Shown: piece by piece, positions 15,489-24,694 of the stretch | How the letters are laid out: every line of letters starts with the position of its first letter | Numbering within the stretch: position 1 is the first letter of the stretch | Source: Bacteroidaceae bacterium | Lineage (GTDB): Bacteria > Bacteroidota > Bacteroidia > Bacteroidales > Bacteroidaceae | Assembly (NCBI GenBank): GCA_017940185.1 | Contig: JAGAZE010000002.1 | Span: 1 to 64,000, forward strand | Length of the DNA: 64,000 nt | Direction of reading: 5' to 3' | The notes under the pieces: generated by a model | What the model was told of the DNA's origin: nothing | The model's input: the letters and a program-made list of their open reading frames with translations, nothing else | The model's database searches: none | Translations under genes and position numbers: made by a program

Positions 15489-18017
15489 TCAGTTGCCGCC
15501 GCCCATGCCGCCCATGCCGTTGAGGTCGATCTGCTGGTTCTGCAGGTCCTTGTAGTTGTTGTCTACTTCCTTTGTCTGCTTCTGCTGCTGTGTCTTCAGC
15601 TTGCCGAAGCTGTAGGTGAGCTGCAGCATCACCGTCTGCACCGGCACGCGCACACGCTGCAGCTGGCGGTAGTTGGGCCCCGAGGTGTAGGTGTCGAAGC
15701 AGAACTTGCCGCCATGGCCCAGCCCGCTGATGCCGCTCAGGCCCACGGTGAGCTTGTCGTTGAAGAACGAGCGGTTGATGGTGGCGTTCACCATGTTGAA
15801 CCCCGATGTCCAGCCTGGCAGGATGAAGGTCTTGGTGCGGTTGATGAGGTAGAGGTTGAAGTTGAACTTGGCAGGCAGCTTCTGCTGCAGACCCACCATG
15901 CTGCTGAGCTTCCAGCCGTGGTTGCGGCGCCCTGAGACGGTGCTCTCCAGGTCGGTGTAGCTCACCTCCTCGTTGACGATGAAGCGCGTGGACTGCCAGG
16001 GCGACCAGCTGGCAAACATGTTGAAAGCCGACTGGCGGGTCTTCACGTTGTTGCCATACGTGTTGTGCAGTATTTCACCCTCCAGGAACGAGTATTGCGA
16101 GATGCCGTTGTTGCTTATGCGCTGCTGCAGGTTGGCTGTGAGCATCAGCTTTCCGAGGAAGGCGTTGAACGAGAGGCGCAGCGTGTGGCTCTTCTCCACC
16201 TTCAGATGCGTGTTGCCATAGCTGATGGAGGTGGGGTTGCTGCGGTCTATGTAGGGGTTGAGATAGCCTATGCCGGGGCGCGAGATGCGCATGTTGTAGG
16301 TCAGACCCAGATTGACTACCGGTGCCAGGGCATAGGAGATGGTCATCGAGGGGACGAAGTTGCCGTAGCGCTTGCTGAAGTTTTCGCCCTGTCCGAGGCG
16401 GTATTCCACATGCTGCCAGGTGTGCTCGTAGCGCACGCCGGGCTTCAGTCCCCACTTGCCCAGCTTGATGTCGTCTTCCAGATAGGCCGCCGCCACATGG
16501 TTGGTGAAGCGGTAGTGCATGCTCATGTCGGGCGAGAAAGTCATCTCGCCGTCCTGGTCGAGATAGTAGTCGGAGATGGCTTTGGAGAGGCGCGTGCTGT
16601 ATTTCAGTCCGGCCGACAGTGTCTGTGTCTTGCTGACGGGCACCACATAGTCGGCCTGCAGGGTGTGCTCGGTGGTGCGGTTGTCGTCGAGCGACTTGCG
16701 GCTGGTGAGGTCGAGGGGCAGTTGATAGGCTTCGTCGAATAGTGTCCAGTTGTCGGTGCCGGTGGGCTGATAGCCCAGCTGATAGATGAGCGACAGCCAG
16801 TGGGTGTGGTCTTTGTTGAAGAAACGCTGGTAGTCGATGCTGGCTTGCAGGTTGTTCCACTTCTGCACCTGCTTCATGCGGTTGCTGTAGCTGTAGCTCA
16901 TGGGTGCCAGCGACATGTCGGCGCCGCTGTAGTTGTAGACCATGTCGGTAGTGGGAAATCCGCGGTCTTTGTTACGGCTGTTCATCAGGGAGAAGCTGGC
17001 ATTGAGGTTCGACATGCTGTCGAGTTCCACACCGGCACCCAAGGATGCCATGACAAAGTTCTGAATCTGGCGGCCCGACTGATGATAGGTCATGTCGGAG
17101 GTGAGCTGGTTGTTCAGTATGGAGTGGCGGTTGATGTCTACTGTTGTGCGGTTCATCTCCATGTGGTTGCCGAAGAGCTGTGCGGAGTACGACCACTTGC
17201 CCTGCTGTCCTGTGAGGCTCACGCCGCCGCCCACGCCCTCGCGGGCTGCCATCAGATTGGCCTGACCGCTCACACCGTTCATCTTCTGTGTCTGGCCGTC
17301 CTGCGTCTGCATCACGATGTTGAGCACGCCGCCCGTGCCCTCGGCGTCGTAGCGTGCACCGGGATTGGTCACCACCTCAATGCTTTTCACCATCGAGGCG
17401 GGCATCTGCTTGAAGGCAATGCTGGCATACTGGCTCAACATGGGGTTGGGTTTGCCGTTGACGTAAACCTGGAAGTTGGACGAACCGTTGACGGTGATGT
17501 TGTCCTGTCCGTCAACGGTCACCATCGGCACCTTTCGCAGCATGTCGAGCACTGTCTGCGTGCGGCTGTCCTGGTCGTTCTCCACGCTGTAGGTCATCTT
17601 GTCGGCTTCCATCTTCACGAGGGGCTTGGTGCCCACCACTTCAACGCCCGCTACCACCTGGGCGTCTTCTTCCATAAGAATGGTGCCCAGATTGAGCTCG
17701 CGCTCACCCTTGAGGGTGAAGGGCTTTTCTACTACTTTCTTGCCGATGGCGCTGAGCTGCAGCACGAAGCTGCCCTGCCCCTTCACCTCCTGGCTGACAA
17801 GACCGTCGCCATCGGCCACCGACATGGCCACGGGTTTCTCCCTGTTGTCGGACGTGTAGACGCGAACGGTGACGTAGGGCTCGCTCTCTTGTGTCGTTGC
17901 ATCTTTCAGTTGTGCCTTCACCAGGGTGGTCTGCGCGTCAATGGTGAGACTGCATAGCGTCAGCAGAAGCAGCAACAAGCCTCTGCGTAGCTGTGAGCAT
18001 GTGGTTGTGTGTGTCAT
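15489..18017 (-). CDS. Outer-membrane beta-barrel protein, TonB-receptor-like (OMP_b-brl_3 type)
   Basis: 842 aa. Signal peptide (LLLLLLTLCSLTIDAQ), then a carboxypeptidase-like regulatory domain (about 30-125, VKAQLKDATTQ...), a plug-like domain (about 135-245, LDMLRKVPMVTVDGQDNITVNG and VTNPGARYDAEGTGGVLNIVM) and a barrel. This is the outer membrane beta-barrel family common in Bacteroidetes, TonB-receptor-like but usually without a SusD partner. The C-terminus carries a Gln/Lys-rich tail ending in NGMGGMGGGN, unlike a normal closing strand, so the tail probably sits in the periplasm or outside. The start ATG overlaps the GntR stop by 4 bp (ATGA), so translation is coupled. The operon suggests its level follows the ABC transporter. 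Confidence 0.88.
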   Translation of the reverse strand: MTHTTTCSQLRRGLLLLLLTLCSLTIDAQTTLVKAQLKDATTQESEPYVTVRVYTSDNREKPVAMSVADGDGLVSQEVKGQGSFVLQLSAIGKKVVEKPFTLKGERELNLGTILMEEDAQVVAGVEVVGTKPLVKMEADKMTYSVENDQDSRTQTVLDMLRKVPMVTVDGQDNITVNGSSNFQVYVNGKPNPMLSQYASIAFKQMPASMVKSIEVVTNPGARYDAEGTGGVLNIVMQTQDGQTQKMNGVSGQANLMAAREGVGGGVSLTGQQGKWSYSAQLFGNHMEMNRTTVDINRHSILNNQLTSDMTYHQSGRQIQNFVMASLGAGVELDSMSNLNASFSLMNSRNKDRGFPTTDMVYNYSGADMSLAPMSYSYSNRMKQVQKWNNLQASIDYQRFFNKDHTHWLSLIYQLGYQPTGTDNWTLFDEAYQLPLDLTSRKSLDDNRTTEHTLQADYVVPVSKTQTLSAGLKYSTRLSKAISDYYLDQDGEMTFSPDMSMHYRFTNHVAAAYLEDDIKLGKWGLKPGVRYEHTWQHVEYRLGQGENFSKRYGNFVPSMTISYALAPVVNLGLTYNMRISRPGIGYLNPYIDRSNPTSISYGNTHLKVEKSHTLRLSFNAFLGKLMLTANLQQRISNNGISQYSFLEGEILHNTYGNNVKTRQSAFNMFASWSPWQSTRFIVNEEVSYTDLESTVSGRRNHGWKLSSMVGLQQKLPAKFNFNLYLINRTKTFILPGWTSGFNMVNATINRSFFNDKLTVGLSGISGLGHGGKFCFDTYTSGPNYRQLQRVRVPVQTVMLQLTYSFGKLKTQQQKQTKEVDNNYKDLQNQQIDLNGMGGMGGGN

Positions 18018-18406
18018 GATAGTGTAGTTTTAGATGTTGTTTCGTTTTCCTTTTGCCATGTGTCCCATGCTTCGTCAATGCTCTCTATGCCGATGCCGAG
18101 CAGCGACATCTGTCGGAACAGTTCGGGCAGCCGCTGTTTGAGAAACGCATTGCGCCGTTGGCGTGTGATGCGGCGCACGGCACCCTTGCTCACAAAGTAG
18201 CCCAAGCCGCGCTGATTGTAGACAATCTCTTCGCGTGCCAGCTCGTCGAAGCACTTCATGGCAGTGTTGATGTTGACCTGCAGCAGGGCGGCATACTCGC
18301 GCACGGAGGGGATACGTGCTCCCTCGGCGTAGGTGCCGGCAAGAATCTCATCGGCAAGGCGGTCGGCCATCTGCAGGTAGATGGGTTTGTCGTTGGAGAA
18401 TGTCAT
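18014..18406 (-). CDS. GntR family regulator, YtrA type
   Basis: 130 aa. The winged-helix N-terminus (PIYLQMADRLADEILAGTY to about 70) has the GntR pattern: ARIPSVREYAALLQVNINTAMKCFDELAREEIVYNQRGLGYFV in two parts, with SVREYAALLQVN as recognition helix region. There is no effector domain, only a short helical tail (RRNAFLKQRLPELFRQMSLL), typical of the YtrA group, which dimerises through that tail and usually represses an adjacent ABC transporter. It lies 3 bp after the permease and overlaps the outer-membrane protein by 4 bp. I infer autoregulation of the whole operon. Confidence 0.92.
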   Translation of the reverse strand: MTFSNDKPIYLQMADRLADEILAGTYAEGARIPSVREYAALLQVNINTAMKCFDELAREEIVYNQRGLGYFVSKGAVRRITRQRRNAFLKQRLPELFRQMSLLGIGIESIDEAWDTWQKENETTSKTTLS

Positions 18407-18409
18407 AGG

Positions 18410-19174
18410 TTAAAGATTTATCCATTTGCGGCCCGTGAGCTGCAGGCGGCAGAACAACAGGTAGGCAAGTGCAAAGTTAGCAATAGTAATGACGGGAAGG
18501 ATGATGCCGGAAAGAGTCTTTATCGTCGCGATGTGTTCAGTAATCTGCTGCTCGCCCATGTGGTTGGCGACTGTGCCCAGCAGCAACATGAGGAAGATGA
18601 ATACTATCAGCGTGCAGAGGGCGGGCTTCTTGCGGAAGAAAGTTCCGCCGAGGATGAAGAGAGAGACAATCCAAGCGGAGAACCATACGTCGAGCCATAC
18701 GCTGACATCCTGTATGCCGATGCTGGTATTCTTGAACGTGGAGAGCATGAGTCGCGGATGCTCTACGCCAAACAGTCCGGAGGCTGCCCACTGCAAGAAA
18801 TCGGCAGCTACCAAACCTATCAGGAATGCTATCGTGTAGCCTACGATGACTACCAGATGACGCGCCAGGAATTTCTCCATGTTTGAGGCAGGCAGCATGA
18901 GATGGTTGAGGGCGGTTAGCTTCTTCTTATACAGGGAATCAAAGACGCTGCCGCAATACATGAGGGAGACGAAGACAGAGACGATTATCATGATGCCCGC
19001 CATGCGGAGCGTGTGTCGTGTGTAGTCTACGGGGTTGCCGAGGATGGCCACAACGATGAAGGTAAACAGCATGACACCGCACACCATGAGGGGCGTCGTG
19101 AGAAGGTTGCGACGCTCGGCGGAAAGGTTCCATTTCAGAGTGTGCCAGAAACGGCGTAGATTGAATGTTGTCAT
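18410..19174 (-). CDS. ABC transporter permease (ABC-2 type)
   Basis: 254 aa with about six transmembrane stretches: near 30-48 (LMVCGVMLFTFIVVAIL), 60-80 (GIMIIVSVFVSLMY), 108-128 (HLVVIVGYTIAFLIGLVAA), 165-183 (WFSAWIVSLFILGGTFF), 188-205 (LCTLIVFIFLMLLLGTV) and 220-245 (SGIILPVITIANFALAYLLF). A loop with LMLPASNMEKFLARH is typical of the Bacteroidetes permeases that accompany GntR/YtrB-like ATPases. No substrate is evident. It lies between the ATPase (61 bp) and the GntR gene (3 bp). Confidence 0.88.
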   Translation of the reverse strand: MTTFNLRRFWHTLKWNLSAERRNLLTTPLMVCGVMLFTFIVVAILGNPVDYTRHTLRMAGIMIIVSVFVSLMYCGSVFDSLYKKKLTALNHLMLPASNMEKFLARHLVVIVGYTIAFLIGLVAADFLQWAASGLFGVEHPRLMLSTFKNTSIGIQDVSVWLDVWFSAWIVSLFILGGTFFRKKPALCTLIVFIFLMLLLGTVANHMGEQQITEHIATIKTLSGIILPVITIANFALAYLLFCRLQLTGRKWINL

Positions 19175-19235
19175 AAGAATAAGGTGTTGTGGTGGGGGTG
19201 AAACTTGTTGATAAATGATTACCGGTGTGAGCCGT

Positions 19236-20060
19236 CTATAGTTTTATGAGTCCTTTCACTGCGGCATTGAACAGCAACTCGAGGTTCACGGGTGTCTCAG
19301 CATCGCCGTCCTTTCTGGACAGCACGACGGCATTGCCCTGCAACGTGGGCTCTGCATAGAGCTCGTCGCCTGTCATCTCGCTGGCATGGCGCATGCCGAA
19401 GGCGTAATGGCCGGCGATGGTGTCGATGCCGGCATTGAGGATGAGTCCGTCGGTGGAAAGCATCAGCACGTGGTCGAGAAGGGATGCGACATCGTGCACC
19501 TGATGGGTGGAGATGATCACGAGGCGGTCGTCGGACATATTGTCGGCCACGACCTTGCGAAACAGGCTCTTCGACGGGATGTCGAGCCCGTTGGTGGGCT
19601 CGTCCATGAGCAGCAGGCGGGTGTTGGTGGCAAGCGCCATCGACATGTACACCTTTTTCTTCTGGCCTAAAGAGAGATGCTTCAAGTGCAGGTCGCCGGA
19701 AAGCTCGAAGGCATCGAGACAGCTGCGGAGCGTCGCCTCGCTGAAACGCGGATAGAACATGCTGTTCATCTCAACGTAGCGCTTCAGGCTCATGTCGGGC
19801 AGGTCGTATTCCTCGGGGACGATGAACACTTCGCGCAACATGTCGGGATGACGGCGACAGGCTTCCATGCCGTTGATGCGAACGTGACCCTGTTGGGGGC
19901 GCAGCAAACCCGAAAGAAGGTAGAGCAGCGTGGACTTGCCTGTGCCGTTGACACCAAGCAGACCGTAGATGCGGTTGTCCTGAAGCTGAAGGCTGAAGTC
20001 CTCAAACACGCGATGCCGTCCGTTGGGGTAGTGGAAACGTAGGTTCTGAATGTCAATCAT
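19236..20060 (-). CDS. ABC transporter ATP-binding protein
   Basis: 274 aa. Walker A GVNGTGKST is at about 36-44, signature LSLGQKKKVYMSMALA near 136-151, Walker B LLLMDEPTNGLDIP near 159-172, and the switch histidine in ISTHQVHDV near 195. LSLGQKKK and the 'EVFIVPEEYDLP' Q-loop region are typical of YtrB/CcmA-like ATPases. About 60 residues after the NBD hold a small regulatory tail (GMRHASEMTGDELYAEP...). It heads a four-gene operon (ATPase, permease, GntR, outer-membrane protein). YtrA-type operons in other bacteria respond to wall-active or membrane-active agents; that role here is inference. Confidence 0.93.
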   Translation of the reverse strand: MIDIQNLRFHYPNGRHRVFEDFSLQLQDNRIYGLLGVNGTGKSTLLYLLSGLLRPQQGHVRINGMEACRRHPDMLREVFIVPEEYDLPDMSLKRYVEMNSMFYPRFSEATLRSCLDAFELSGDLHLKHLSLGQKKKVYMSMALATNTRLLLMDEPTNGLDIPSKSLFRKVVADNMSDDRLVIISTHQVHDVASLLDHVLMLSTDGLILNAGIDTIAGHYAFGMRHASEMTGDELYAEPTLQGNAVVLSRKDGDAETPVNLELLFNAAVKGLIKL

Positions 20061-20332
20061 AATTATATTGTATTGGTTTTTGTGCTTGATAACGGTGTAC
20101 TTGTAGCGGATTATTGGTGTACTACTATACTATGACACTGCAAAGGTGGCGTGTTTGTTTTGTTCCTGCAAATTTTTTGGCAACTTTTTTTACTTGATGA
20201 GATGAAAACCGTCTGCAACCGCCCTATAGAAGAGCATTGCCGAGAATCTCCGGCGGGGTACGACGCATCATTGAGGGCATGTCGCGGTAGGCGTTTTCGC
20301 CTCGTTGTCCGGTAAATTTCGCTCCATCGGCT

Positions 20333-20570
20333 CGCAACTGTTGCCCAATCACCTTGCAATTAGGCAACACTTGCGTTGCAATTGGGCAACGCTTGCGATG
20401 CAATTGGGCAACGCTTGCGATGCAATTGGGCAATGCTTGCGATGCAATTAGGCAATGCTTGCGATGCAATTGGGCAACAGTTGCGTTGCAATTAGGCAAC
20501 AGTTGCGTTGCAATTGGGCAACGCTTGCGTTGCAATTAGGCAACACTTGCGATGCAATTGGGCAACAGTA
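20333..20570. repeat. 22-bp GCAATTGGGCAAC repeat array, 9 full units
   Basis: Units of the type GCAATTGGGCAACGCTTGCGAT start at 20356, 20378, 20400, 20422, 20444, 20466, 20488, 20510 and 20532, exactly 22 bp apart, with a tenth partial unit at 20554. Each has a small dyad GCAA(nnn)TTGC. An opposite-orientation unit (GCAACTGTTGCCCAAT) begins at 20333, so the left end can fold. The rest of the gap 20061-20692 holds only the ABC operon's upstream region (a near -7 box, CACCTTTG, at about 20135) and a terminator. Short open frames made of LGN/AIGQ repeats are by-products. Confidence 0.95.
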
Positions 20571-20601
20571 GGCTCCCGCATAGAGACCAGCACATACAAA
20601 A

Positions 20602-20628
20602 AGCAGCCGTCTGCGATAGACGACTGCT
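20602..20628 (-). terminator. Terminator of the M23 peptidase gene
   Basis: AGCAG-CGTCT and AGACG-CTGCT pair around GCGAT with one mismatch. On the minus strand the hairpin is followed by TTTTTG. It is 64 bp after the M23 stop. Confidence 0.8.
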
Positions 20629-20692
20629 CTTATGTTGTGATATTGCTATGTAAGTTTGGGTGTTGCTTTGGGCTGTTGTGGCATTCTTACCG

Positions 20693-21652
20693 TTAGTATG
20701 CCAGCAGCTGTCCGGGTCGGATGCGCAGGTCGCTGCCTATGCCGTTTTTCCTGCACAGCTCTTCTACCGTCACACCACGCTTGCGGGCGATGGAGTAGAC
20801 GGTTTCTCCGGCTTCCACTTTGTGGAACTGCGCCTGTGAGCCCGTTGACTTCGAAGCGGTGGTCTTCTGTCCGCCTCTGGGTGCGTTTGAGCTGTGCACG
20901 TCGGCGGGGTTGTAGGTGTTGGAGTGTTTTCCGCGCAGTTGTGTGGCGCGTGCCGACTCGCGCTCTATCGTTGAGCGGCGGAAGTCGTAGTAGTCGCCAG
21001 TGATATCCTGTGCACGGAAGTCGAAGAAGAGTGCAGGATTGAGTGCTACGCCGCACAGACGTGTCTCAAAGTGCAGATGCGAGCCGGTGCTACGTCCGGT
21101 GTTGCCGCCGAGCCCGATGGGTTGGCCGGCGCGCACACGCTGGTTTTCGCTCACCAGCTGCTTGGAGAGGTGTCCGTAGTATGTCTCCAGACCGTTTTCG
21201 TGACGGATGATGACATAGTTGCCATATCCCTTAGCTTCATAGCGCACTACACGTACTCTTCCGCTCCATGCTGCGCGGATGGTGTCGCCGATGTAAACCT
21301 TGATGTCCAGTCCTTTGTGTACGCGTCCCCAGCGTGGGCCGAAGTTGGAAGTGATGACCCGGCTGGGTGTGGGCATGTGGAAACGGCGCAGATCGATGCG
21401 ATAGCTTTCGGGCAATACCTCGCGCACGTGTGTCGATCTGCTGCTGAAGTCGCTGTAGAGGTTGCCTGCGGGGTTGAATCGTCCCTCACGTGCGGTGAGT
21501 GAGCGCAGGGTGAGTGTGTCTACGGAGCGCATGCGGCGGTCGACGGGTGCCTGACGGGCCAGCAGGTCTTGTGCCTGGGCACTGAACACGGTCGACAGGG
21601 TGAGCAGAAGTGTTACGGCTACGTTGCGGAGGATTGCTGTGTGTTGGGTCAT
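20693..21652 (-). CDS. Secreted M23 family metallopeptidase with C-terminal LysM domain
   Basis: 319 aa with a signal peptide (LLLTLSTVFSAQAQ). The peptidase domain (about 100-205) carries HKGLDIKV (first His and Asp ligands, about 118-125) and HLHFETR (about 193-199), so the zinc site is complete. A linker rich in Ser/Thr/Asn follows, and the last 45 residues form a LysM domain (FHKVEAGETVYSIARKRGV...IRPGQLLAY) that binds peptidoglycan. The enzyme would cut stem peptides or cross-bridges in the periplasm, in cell separation or envelope growth. It is a single gene with its own -7 box and terminator. Confidence 0.95.
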   Translation of the reverse strand: MTQHTAILRNVAVTLLLTLSTVFSAQAQDLLARQAPVDRRMRSVDTLTLRSLTAREGRFNPAGNLYSDFSSRSTHVREVLPESYRIDLRRFHMPTPSRVITSNFGPRWGRVHKGLDIKVYIGDTIRAAWSGRVRVVRYEAKGYGNYVIIRHENGLETYYGHLSKQLVSENQRVRAGQPIGLGGNTGRSTGSHLHFETRLCGVALNPALFFDFRAQDITGDYYDFRRSTIERESARATQLRGKHSNTYNPADVHSSNAPRGGQKTTASKSTGSQAQFHKVEAGETVYSIARKRGVTVEELCRKNGIGSDLRIRPGQLLAY

Positions 21653-21746
21653 AGTGTGCTGTTTTGGTGAATACTGTGTCCGCTTCTCGGGGTGTGTGAG
21701 GGGTGTTGACGGGGTGTGCGGACAGTCTTTCTCAAAAAAGACTCTG

Positions 21747-21754
21747 CAAAGGTA
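21747..21754 (-). promoter_or_regulatory. -7 box (TACCTTTG) of the M23 gene
   Basis: TACCTTTG on the minus strand gives a predicted start near 21741 and a leader of about 90 nt. Within the leader a short dyad AGTCTTT/AAAGACT (about 21725-21742) lies directly after the start. The rest of 21653-21969 shows T-rich sequence and a 7-bp dyad (ATTGCAC 21797, GTGCAAT 21819) but no gene. Confidence 0.55.
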
Positions 21755-21969
21755 ACGCGTTTTTGCCGATATATTGCCCCCTTTAACGTTTTTTTTATTG
21801 CACTTTAACCTTTCAAATGTGCAATTTACTTCCCTCCGAAGCCCTGTTTATGCATATTGGGGGAAATTTTAGGCACGAAGGAAGTTTTAAGGTGTGTCTC
21901 TTTTTTTTGTTTGCATTCTTTAACGCTTTGCGCATTTTGGGCATGTTTGTGCCACTGTTGTCACGTGTG

Positions 21970-24069
21970 TCAGGATATGGCGCCCCAGTTGATGTTGTCC
22001 TTTTTGAGTTGTTGCAGTCGTTGCCACAGCATCTGGTACTCGGGCAGTGTGGCATCGGGGTCGTTGTCTACAATGCGTTGTGCCTGTTCGCGCGCCATCT
22101 GTACGATGGCACCGTCGCGTGCAATGTTGGCTATCTTCAGGTCGAACATCATTCCGCTCTGTTGCGTGCCTTCCAGGTCGCCCGGCCCACGCAGTTTGAG
22201 GTCGGCCTCGGCTATGCGGAAACCGTCGTTGGTGTCGCACATGATGTCGAGTCGTCGGCGGGTGTCCTTGCTGAGCTGATAGGGAGTGACGAGCAGGCAG
22301 AACGACTGGTCGGCTCCGCGACCTACGCGTCCGCGCAGCTGGTGGAGCTGTGCCAGGCCGAAGCGCTGTGCCTCGTAGATGATCATCACTGAGGCATTGG
22401 GTACGTTGACGCCCACCTCAATGACGGTGGTAGATACGAGTATCTGTGTCTCGCCGCTGATAAAGCGTTGCATCTCCGCCTCCTTTTCTGCCGGCTTCAT
22501 CTTGCCGTGCACCTTGCTGATGCGGTACTCGGGGAACACTTCCTGATAGTGGGCATAGCCCTCGTCGAGGTTTTTGAGGTCCATTTTCTCGCTTTCCTTG
22601 ATGAGCGGGAACACTACGTAGACCTGTCGCCCCTCTTTTATCTGTTGTCGGATGCCGCGGTAGATGTCGTCGGCGCGGCTGTCGTACTTGTGTAGCGTGA
22701 CGATGGGCTTGCGGCCGGGCGGCAGTTCGTCGATAACGCTCACGTCGAGGTCGCCGTAGAGCGTCATGGCCAGTGTGCGGGGAATGGGAGTGGCCGTCAT
22801 CACGAGAATGTGTGGCGGGTGCTCGCTCTTGTTCCACAGACGTGCACGCTGTGCCACGCCGAAGCGGTGCTGTTCGTCGATGATGGCCATGCCCAGACGG
22901 GCAAAAGCCACATTGTCTTCGATGATGGCGTGGGTGCCTACGAGTATGTGTATGCGTCCTGCGGATAAATCGTCGAGTATCTCCTTTCGGCGTTTGCCCT
23001 TCACGATGCCCGTGAGCATGGCTACGCGCACCTCCATGCCTTCGAGCAGTGCCGTGAGCGTGGCGGCGTGCTGTTCGGCGAGTATCTCCGTGGGAGCCAT
23101 GATGGCCGCCTGAAAGCCGTTGTCGATGGCCATGAGCATGGCCATGAGTGCCACGATGGTCTTGCCCGAGCCCACATCGCCCTGTAGCAGGCGGTTCATC
23201 TGGCTGCCGCTGCGCACGTCTTCGCGTATCTCGCGCAGCACCCGCTTCTGTGCGTTGGTGAGAGTGAAGGGCAGGTGGTAGTAGAAAAAGGTGTTGAAGG
23301 CATGCCCGATATGGTGGAAGATGTAGCCGTTGTGCTTGCGGCGCTTGTCGGAAGCGTAGCGCAGAATGTTGAGCTGTATGTAGAACAGTTCCTCGAACTT
23401 CAGTCGGAAGGTCGCCTTCCTCACATCTTCAGCCGTGCGTGGGTAGTGTATGTTGCGCAGTGCTTCATCGCGAGAGACCAGTTGCAACCGTTGTGTGATG
23501 AAGGGGGGCAGCGTCTCGGGCAGCGGGGCCGTGAGCTTGTCGAGCATGTTTCTCACGATGCGCTCTATGGCGCGCGACGTCATGCCCGCCTTCTTCATGC
23601 GGTCCGTGGTATGGTAGTGTGGCTGCATGCTCATGGCCTTGAGCTGTACGTCGGTGGCCTTTTCTATCTCGGGATGGGCTATCTGCAGGCGGTGATTGAA
23701 CAATGCAGGCCGTCCGAAGACGATATATTCCGTAGTGGTGTCGTAGTGCTGAAGCACCCACTTGGTCTGCTGAAACCACACCAGGTCGAGCACGTCGTTG
23801 CCATCGGAGAAGTGTGCCACCACGCGGCGCTTGCGCGGACCCATCTCAAACACCTCGAAGCTGAGGATGCGCCCCATCACCTGCACAAAGGGCATGTCGG
23901 CACTGAGCTCGCGGATGGCATAGATACGCGTACGGTCGATGTGCTTGTAGGGATAGTGTCCCAACAAGTCGCCATAGGTCTGTATGCCCAGTTCGTCCTT
24001 GAGCAGTTTCTTGCGTTGCGGACCCACGCCGGGGATGTACATCACGTCTTGCTGCAGGATGTCGTACAT
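21970..24069 (-). CDS. recG: ATP-dependent DNA helicase RecG
   Basis: 699 aa. RecG remodels stalled replication forks and branch-migrates Holliday junctions. The N-terminal wedge/OB domain (about 60-150, VQVMGRILSFEVFEMG) is followed by the helicase core: Walker A LLQGDVGSGKTIVALM (about 289-304), APTEILAEQH (about 322), the DEQH box (about 404), VMTATPIPRTLAMTLYGDLD (about 434-453), then QLRGRVGRGADQSFCLL (about 590) and a C-terminal segment with DLKLRGPGDLEGTQQSG. All key motifs are present. The DJ-1 family gene lies 40 bp upstream on the same strand, so the two may be co-transcribed. Confidence 0.97.
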   Translation of the reverse strand: MYDILQQDVMYIPGVGPQRKKLLKDELGIQTYGDLLGHYPYKHIDRTRIYAIRELSADMPFVQVMGRILSFEVFEMGPRKRRVVAHFSDGNDVLDLVWFQQTKWVLQHYDTTTEYIVFGRPALFNHRLQIAHPEIEKATDVQLKAMSMQPHYHTTDRMKKAGMTSRAIERIVRNMLDKLTAPLPETLPPFITQRLQLVSRDEALRNIHYPRTAEDVRKATFRLKFEELFYIQLNILRYASDKRRKHNGYIFHHIGHAFNTFFYYHLPFTLTNAQKRVLREIREDVRSGSQMNRLLQGDVGSGKTIVALMAMLMAIDNGFQAAIMAPTEILAEQHAATLTALLEGMEVRVAMLTGIVKGKRRKEILDDLSAGRIHILVGTHAIIEDNVAFARLGMAIIDEQHRFGVAQRARLWNKSEHPPHILVMTATPIPRTLAMTLYGDLDVSVIDELPPGRKPIVTLHKYDSRADDIYRGIRQQIKEGRQVYVVFPLIKESEKMDLKNLDEGYAHYQEVFPEYRISKVHGKMKPAEKEAEMQRFISGETQILVSTTVIEVGVNVPNASVMIIYEAQRFGLAQLHQLRGRVGRGADQSFCLLVTPYQLSKDTRRRLDIMCDTNDGFRIAEADLKLRGPGDLEGTQQSGMMFDLKIANIARDGAIVQMAREQAQRIVDNDPDATLPEYQMLWQRLQQLKKDNINWGAIS

Positions 24070-24109
24070 GGTGAGTGTGCAGGAGGGATAGGGTAGGGGT
24101 GTGAGCGTG

Positions 24110-24658
24110 TTACACGTAGAGCATGCCTGTCTTTACCTGTGCTGCCGTTTCAGCATCGGTGAGCAACTCAAGCAGCGTGTAGGCGAAAGGCAGTGAGAAG
24201 GCCGGCCCCTGTGCGGTGGTGATGTTGCCGTCGGTCACCACACCGTCGGTCACGTGGCAGGCATCGCCCAGTGCCTCTTCAAAGCCGGGATAGCAGGTGG
24301 CGCGTTTGCCGTCGAGCAGACGGGCATTGCCCAAGACGATAGGGGCTGCACAGATGGCGCCGATGCGCAGCCCGGCAGCAGCATGATTGGTGAGCAACTG
24401 GCGCAAACCGTCGTGTGCCTTCAGGTTGTCGGCGCCGGGCAGACCGCCGGGCAGCACCAAGAGCTGTGCATCACTGAAGTCGACAGCGGCAAAGCACGCA
24501 TCGGCAGTGACGCAAACGTGGTGGGCACTCAGCACCTGGGCAACATCGGTGATGCTTACAGTGGTGACACTCAATCCACCGCGACGAAGAACGTCAATGG
24601 TGGTGATGGCTTCGATATCCTCGAAACCCTCGGCAAGGAAGACATATACTTTTTTCAT
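24110..24658 (-). CDS. DJ-1/PfpI family protein
   Basis: 182 aa from the ATG at 24658. A longer frame begins at 24748, but the -7 box at 24695-24702 lies inside it and the family begins KKVYVFLAEGFEDIEA. The nucleophilic elbow GAICAAPIVLGNA carries the conserved cysteine (about 105), with an early Glu (EGFED) that tunes its reactivity, and LLVLPGGLPGADNL is the preceding strand-loop. This is the YajL/DJ-1 branch: proposed roles include protection from oxidative or glyoxal damage, and the reaction is disputed. It precedes recG by 40 bp. Confidence 0.93.
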   Translation of the reverse strand: MKKVYVFLAEGFEDIEAITTIDVLRRGGLSVTTVSITDVAQVLSAHHVCVTADACFAAVDFSDAQLLVLPGGLPGADNLKAHDGLRQLLTNHAAAGLRIGAICAAPIVLGNARLLDGKRATCYPGFEEALGDACHVTDGVVTDGNITTAQGPAFSLPFAYTLLELLTDAETAAQVKTGMLYV

Positions 24659-24694
24659 AGTCAGTAGGGGAATAATAATGGTTGTTGGTCTCTG

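Noticed and set aside
20224..20696. Open frames made of LGNACDAIGQ-like repeats
   Set aside because: They run through the 22-bp array in several frames and change only with the repeat phase; no gene context.
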